A DNA stretch of 64,000 nt, from the NCBI GenBank assembly GCA_000597885.1, contig CP004371.1, forward strand, positions 5,336,001 to 5,400,000. The letters run 5' to 3'. Shown piece by piece: positions 60,227 through 64,000 of this stretch; position 1 is the stretch's first letter, and the number at the start of each line of letters is the position of its first letter. A model generated the notes under the pieces. It searched no databases. It had not been told where the DNA came from and saw nothing but the letters and a program-made list of their open reading frames with translations. Both the position numbers and the translations under genes were made by a program. The stretch comes from Flammeovirgaceae bacterium 311 (GTDB taxonomy: Bacteria > Bacteroidota > Bacteroidia > Cytophagales > Cyclobacteriaceae).

Positions 60227-61426
60227 ATGACAAAACAAGGTTTATCGAAATTCCAGATAGCGGTAATGGCTGTGGCCGCAGGGGTTTGCGTTGCAAATAT
60301 TTATTACAACCAGCCTATTCTGAAGGAAATTGCCCTCTCGCTGCACGCAACCGAGGGCGAAATTGGCCTCACCTCTGTACTGGCGCAGGCAGGTTATGGG
60401 CTGGGGCTATTCTTTATTACACCACTCGGTGATAAAACGAACCGGAAGAGACTGATCCTGATGTTACATGCGGCACTGGTAATAGCCTTATTAGGCATTG
60501 CCCTGATCAAAGATGTTACAGGGATTTATGTTATTAGTTTCCTGATAGGTTTGCTGGCTGTTGCCGCCCAGGTGATTCTGCCCATGGCGGCCAGTCTGGA
60601 CCGGGAAAACAGGGGAAAAACAGTAGGGATTATTTTTACCGGTATTCTGATTGGTATTTTGGCAGCCAGGGTGTACAGTGGTTATATCGCTGCATTTTTT
60701 GGCTGGCGTTATGTCTATGGCCTGTCAGCAGCAATGGTAGCTTTTATGGCCCTGCTCATCCAATATTCGCTGCCTGATGTACCTGCCCGGTTCCATGGTA
60801 ACTACCTGCAGTTGCTTAAATCTACCTTTGCCCAGGTACAGCGTTTTGCCTTGTTGCGCCGTACTGCCCTGCTGGGGGCCCTGATTTTCGGAGCTTTTTG
60901 TTCTTTCTGGACAAACCTGACCTTTCATCTCAGCGGAGAGCCTTTTAATTATGGTGCTGATGCAATCGGATTTTTTGGCGTACTGGCCATAGGCGGCGCT
61001 TTGCTGGCGCCTTATTTTGGTAAAATGGCAGATAAGGGGAATGCCGCCCGCACACAGCTCATTACTGTTTCGCTGATCATTGCAGGTGTTGTCGCCATTA
61101 TACTCTTTCCCTATCATGTATGGTCGTTTGTGGTAGCAGTTTTACTGCTGGATGTTGGTGTGCAGGCAACACAGGTAACCAATATTGCCATGATTTATAC
61201 ATTGGACGAAAAGGCGCACAGCCGCATCAATACAATTTATATGACTACTTATTTTGTGGGCGGTGCTCTGGGTACTTTTGTTGGAGTACAATGCTGGCGT
61301 CTGGGCGGGTGGCAGGCTGTCGGCTGGCAATTACTGGCCTGGAGCATTCTGGCTTTTATCGTAGCTGCCTTAGGCTATAGAAAGCAGGTATTTACTAAAC
61401 AGAAAGCAACAGAAGAGATCGTATAG
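60227..61426 (+). CDS. MFS transporter
   Basis: 399 residues with 12 hydrophobic helices in two halves. The first half shows the N-Y-Y-N-Q-P-I-L type helix 1 and the loop 2-3 signature G-D-K-T-N-R-K-R-L-I (about 66-75). The pattern is near that of sugar-efflux or drug-efflux members (YdeA/AraJ-like), but no substrate can be given. The start at 60227 puts the first helix near residue 10. The aldo/keto reductase gene starts 57 bp after its stop on the same strand, so they are likely co-transcribed. Confidence 0.88.
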   Translation: MTKQGLSKFQIAVMAVAAGVCVANIYYNQPILKEIALSLHATEGEIGLTSVLAQAGYGLGLFFITPLGDKTNRKRLILMLHAALVIALLGIALIKDVTGIYVISFLIGLLAVAAQVILPMAASLDRENRGKTVGIIFTGILIGILAARVYSGYIAAFFGWRYVYGLSAAMVAFMALLIQYSLPDVPARFHGNYLQLLKSTFAQVQRFALLRRTALLGALIFGAFCSFWTNLTFHLSGEPFNYGADAIGFFGVLAIGGALLAPYFGKMADKGNAARTQLITVSLIIAGVVAIILFPYHVWSFVVAVLLLDVGVQATQVTNIAMIYTLDEKAHSRINTIYMTTYFVGGALGTFVGVQCWRLGGWQAVGWQLLAWSILAFIVAALGYRKQVFTKQKATEEIV

Positions 61427-61483
61427 AGTTACAAAGTGCGTAAACAGACTCAATTTTAAATCAGCAACAAAAGAATATTACCA

Positions 61484-62521
61484 ATGGAATACAGACAACT
61501 AGGAGCCTCGGGACTGCAGGTGCCGGTGCTAAGTTTTGGAACAGCCACCTTTGGCGGAGGTAATGAATTTTTTAAAGCATGGGGCAGCACCCAGGTAGAA
61601 GAAGCAATCCGTATGGTTAATCTTTGTATGGATGCCGGGGTTAATTTTTTCGATACGGCAGATGTTTACTCTCAGGGGCTTTCTGAGGAAATACTGGGCA
61701 AAGCCATACAGGAGCACCCCCGGGATCAGGTGCTGATATCCACTAAAGGAACCTTTCCGTTTGGAGAAGGACCTAATAACCAGGGCTCTTCCCGTTTTCA
61801 CCTGACTAGACAGGTGGAAGGCAGCCTCAGGAGATTGAAAACGGATTACATCGATATTTACCACATGCATGGCTTTGATGGCAATACGCCTGTAGAAGAA
61901 ACCCTGCATACGCTAAATGGGCTGGTGGAGAGTGGCAAAGTCCGCTACCTGGCTGCATCCAATTTTTCCGGCTGGCACCTGATGAAATCTTTAGCCATTT
62001 CGGAAAAGAGGGGATGGAGCCGTTATGTGGGCCACCAGGTGTACTACTCGCTGGCGAACCGGGAGTACGAATGGGAGCTGATGCCGCTGGGCATTGATCA
62101 AAAAGTGGGCGGTATTATCTGGTCACCCCTGTCTGCCGGCAGGCTGGGGGGGAAATACCGTCGCAATAAGCCTTTACCTGCAGAAAGCCGCGTGGCGCAG
62201 GGCGGCAGCCCGGTGCCCGAAGCGGTGATCAATGAGGAGGTTTTTTACAATACCATAGATGCCATGGATGAGGTTGCTGCAGAAACAGGTAAAACCTTAG
62301 CCCAAATAGCCATCAACTGGCTGCTGCAACGCCCAACAGTATCCAGCATTATCATAGGTGCCCGTAACGAAGATCAGTTAAAGCAAAATCTGGATGCCGT
62401 TGGCTGGAACCTTAGCACCGAACAGGTGAAGAAGCTGGATGCTGCCAGTGAAATACCCACCATTTACCCTTACTGGCATCAAAGACAGAATAAAAGGCTG
62501 AACCCACTGCCTGAATTCTAA
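61484..62521 (+). CDS. Aldo/keto reductase
   Basis: 345 residues with the aldo/keto reductase TIM barrel. Typical elements are the start M-E-Y-R-Q-L-G-A-S-G-L-Q-V-P-V-L-S-F-G, G-V-N-F-F-D-T-A-D-V-Y-S-Q-G with the catalytic Asp and Tyr, I-S-T-K-G with the catalytic Lys, Y-I-D-I-Y-H-M-H with the catalytic His, and the NADP site S-S-I-I-I-G-A-R-N. It belongs to the YajO/YghZ-like branch. It reduces aldehydes or ketones with NADPH in the cytoplasm; the substrate is not known. A strong terminator follows. Confidence 0.93.
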   Translation: MEYRQLGASGLQVPVLSFGTATFGGGNEFFKAWGSTQVEEAIRMVNLCMDAGVNFFDTADVYSQGLSEEILGKAIQEHPRDQVLISTKGTFPFGEGPNNQGSSRFHLTRQVEGSLRRLKTDYIDIYHMHGFDGNTPVEETLHTLNGLVESGKVRYLAASNFSGWHLMKSLAISEKRGWSRYVGHQVYYSLANREYEWELMPLGIDQKVGGIIWSPLSAGRLGGKYRRNKPLPAESRVAQGGSPVPEAVINEEVFYNTIDAMDEVAAETGKTLAQIAINWLLQRPTVSSIIIGARNEDQLKQNLDAVGWNLSTEQVKKLDAASEIPTIYPYWHQRQNKRLNPLPEF

Positions 62522-62545
62522 AAATAAATAAAATTCCTGTTTCAG

Positions 62546-62598
62546 GCTTTTTCAGTGCAGTTCCTCCTTTCGCTGGCTTGCACTGAAAAAGCTTTTAT
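62546..62598 (+). terminator. Rho-independent terminator after the aldo/keto reductase gene
   Basis: GCTTTTTCAGTGCA (62546-62559) pairs perfectly with TGCACTGAAAAAGC (62579-62592), followed by TTTTAT. Confidence 0.87.
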
Positions 62599-62801
62599 AC
62601 CCTTATCAGTCTTTTGGAGTCTGTCTCTGCTTAAGACTGGAATTAATGCTGAAACCAGAAGCTTCTAAACTACTGCAGCCCGTGGAAAAACAGCTGTAGC
62701 CTTAGGGGAAAATTCCGGGGGAGAAGAACATGTTTAACCATAACTAATCAGGTGCACTTACGTTGGAAAACCTGTATTAGCAGGCGCAGCAAACCTATTA
62801 G

Positions 62802-64000
62802 ATGGCATCAGAGGAAAGAATCAGCAGATTAAGCGGCATGTTCAGGGCCCTGCAGTATCGCAACTACAGGCTCTTTTTTACAGGGCAGGGTATTTCTTTA
62901 ATTGGTACCTGGATGCAGCAGATTGCCCTTAGCTGGCTGGTGTACCGCCTTACGGATTCTGTATTTCTGCTTGGTGCCGTTACCTTCTGCAGCCAGGTGC
63001 CATCGTTTTTGCTGAGTCCGTTTGCAGGGGTTGTTGCCGATAGGTTTGAGCGCCGCAAAGTGCTGCTGGTTACACAGATGCTCTCCATGATACAGGCATC
63101 CACTCTTACCGTGCTGGTGCTCACAGATTCCATTCAGATTTGGCATATATTGACTTTGAGTGCTGTGCTAGGCATTATTAATGCTTATGATATTGCTACC
63201 CGGCAGGCATTTGTAGTGGAGATGGTAGATAAAAGAGAGGATGTAAGCAATGCCATTGCGCTGAATTCTTCCATGTTTAACATGGCACGGCTGGTAGGCC
63301 CTTCTGTAGCAGGTATTCTGATAGCAGCAGTAGGAGAGGGCATGTGCTTTCTGATCAATGCAGTGAGCTATATAGCCGTGCTGGCCTCCCTGCTGATGAT
63401 GCGCCTGAACCCTTATGAGCCCGTAGTACATAAGCGCAGGGTGTGGCAATCGCTGATAGAAGGCTTTGGCTATGCATTTGGTTTTGCTCCTATCCGTGCA
63501 CTTATATTGATTGTGGCACTGCTAAGCTTGTTTGGTATGCCTTTTAGCGTGCTGATGCCTGTATTTGCCCGTGATATTTTGCATGGTGGAGCCAATACCC
63601 TGGGCTACCTTATGGGGGCTTCCGGTGTTGGTGCACTTGCCGGTGCCTTGTTCCTGGCGCAACGTAAATCTGTGGTGGGCCTGGGGAAGATCATGATATT
63701 TACGATGCTAATTTTTAGTGTAGGACTTATCGCTTTCTCCTTTTCGGAAGTATTGCTTATCTCGCTGCTTTGTATGCTGGTGAGCGGTTTCGGCATGATC
63801 GTGACCATGGCCTCCTGCAATACCCTGCTGCAGACAATTGTGGAAGATGATAAAAGGGGACGGGTGATGAGCCTCTATAGCATGGCTTTTATGGGCATGG
63901 CTCCTTTTGGCAGCATGCTTGCCGGTGCGGTGGCAGAATATATTGGTGTAAACTTTACCCTGGCCGCCTGCGGACTATTATGTGCCATCAGCATTATTCC
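62802..64000 (+). CDS. MFS transporter, enterobactin-exporter (EntS)-like, cut by the window end
   Basis: At least 399 residues; the frame is open at base 64000. From the ATG at 62802 the protein opens with a charged tail, then F-R-A-L-Q-Y-R-N-Y-R-L-F-F-T-G-Q-G-I-S-L-I-G-T-W-M-Q-Q-I-A-L-S-W-L-V-Y, the signature first helix of the EntS/MFS_3 group, and V-A-D-R-F-E-R-R-K in loop 2-3. About eleven helices are inside the window. Members export siderophores or drugs or have unknown cargo; neighbours give no hint. Confidence 0.88.
   Translation, partial: MASEERISRLSGMFRALQYRNYRLFFTGQGISLIGTWMQQIALSWLVYRLTDSVFLLGAVTFCSQVPSFLLSPFAGVVADRFERRKVLLVTQMLSMIQASTLTVLVLTDSIQIWHILTLSAVLGIINAYDIATRQAFVVEMVDKREDVSNAIALNSSMFNMARLVGPSVAGILIAAVGEGMCFLINAVSYIAVLASLLMMRLNPYEPVVHKRRVWQSLIEGFGYAFGFAPIRALILIVALLSLFGMPFSVLMPVFARDILHGGANTLGYLMGASGVGALAGALFLAQRKSVVGLGKIMIFTMLIFSVGLIAFSFSEVLLISLLCMLVSGFGMIVTMASCNTLLQTIVEDDKRGRVMSLYSMAFMGMAPFGSMLAGAVAEYIGVNFTLAACGLLCAISII

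Noticed and set aside
60133-60432. 99-codon open frame overlapping the MFS start
   Set aside because: It runs through the well-supported MFS frame in another phase and its translation shows no family motif.

Overview
The window looks like a chromosomal segment of a Bacteroidota bacterium, most likely of the order Cytophagales. The signs are many lipoproteins with an acidic stretch right after the lipobox cysteine, a TonB-dependent receptor with an N-terminal carboxypeptidase-like domain, LytS/LytTR signalling, curli genes of the Bacteroidota type (CsgG with a C-terminal beta-barrel), few Shine-Dalgarno sequences and TAnnTTTG-like -7 promoter boxes. The assignment rests on gene content alone; no rRNA, tRNA, CRISPR array, insertion sequence or prophage was seen. 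Products come from reading motifs by eye, not from database searches.

Layout. 1-5.3 kb: envelope proteins on the + strand, including a YceI-like protein and two lipoproteins with carboxypeptidase-regulatory domains. 5.6-9.6 kb: acetyl-CoA synthetase, a PAS-LuxR regulator and a lipoprotein. 9.7-14.8 kb: a minus-strand operon with a VTT/TVP38 membrane protein, an OmpR-type regulator, a histidine kinase broken by one in-frame TAA, a PepSY-like/SdiA-regulated lipoprotein and a PAP2 phosphatase. 15.1-18.4 kb: a DUF885 peptidase-like lipoprotein, a fragment of a CzcA/CusA-type RND pump and heme A synthase.

18.7-30.6 kb is a nitrosative-stress / Fe-S repair region. It has two RIC (YtfE/ScdA-like) di-iron proteins with fused DUF2249 domains, two Rrf2 regulators with identically placed cysteine triads, a hemerythrin, a DUF2249 protein, a DUF59 Fe-S assembly protein, a polytopic membrane protein, two cytochromes c, a cupin and a group 3 truncated hemoglobin that is frameshifted at an A7 tract. 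Inside it sits a GH15 glucoamylase/trehalase-like enzyme with a sugar dehydrogenase. 30.8-36 kb: a K+/H+ antiporter, a luciferase-like monooxygenase and a 697-residue G/S/N/Y/R-rich disordered protein. 36.3-40.1 kb: a three-subunit molybdenum aldehyde/xanthine dehydrogenase of PaoABC type. 40.5 kb: asparagine synthetase.

42.4-48.6 kb: a LytS-type kinase, a LytTR regulator, an intradiol-dioxygenase-like protein and a TonB-type receptor. Nearly identical 35-bp elements containing TCACAT direct repeats 21 bp apart lie upstream of both the kinase and the receptor, and a second conserved block follows each at the same distance. This points to a small self-regulated LytTR regulon and is the most interesting non-coding signal in the window. 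48.7-54.2 kb: a Cache-HAMP-GAF-PAS sensor without a visible output domain, a fatty acid desaturase, an AraC regulator and a SnoaL-like protein. 54.8-59.8 kb: a curli locus with a curlin-repeat subunit, a beta-propeller lipoprotein, csgG, csgF and csgE. 60.2-64 kb: an MFS transporter, an aldo/keto reductase and a second MFS transporter cut by the window end.
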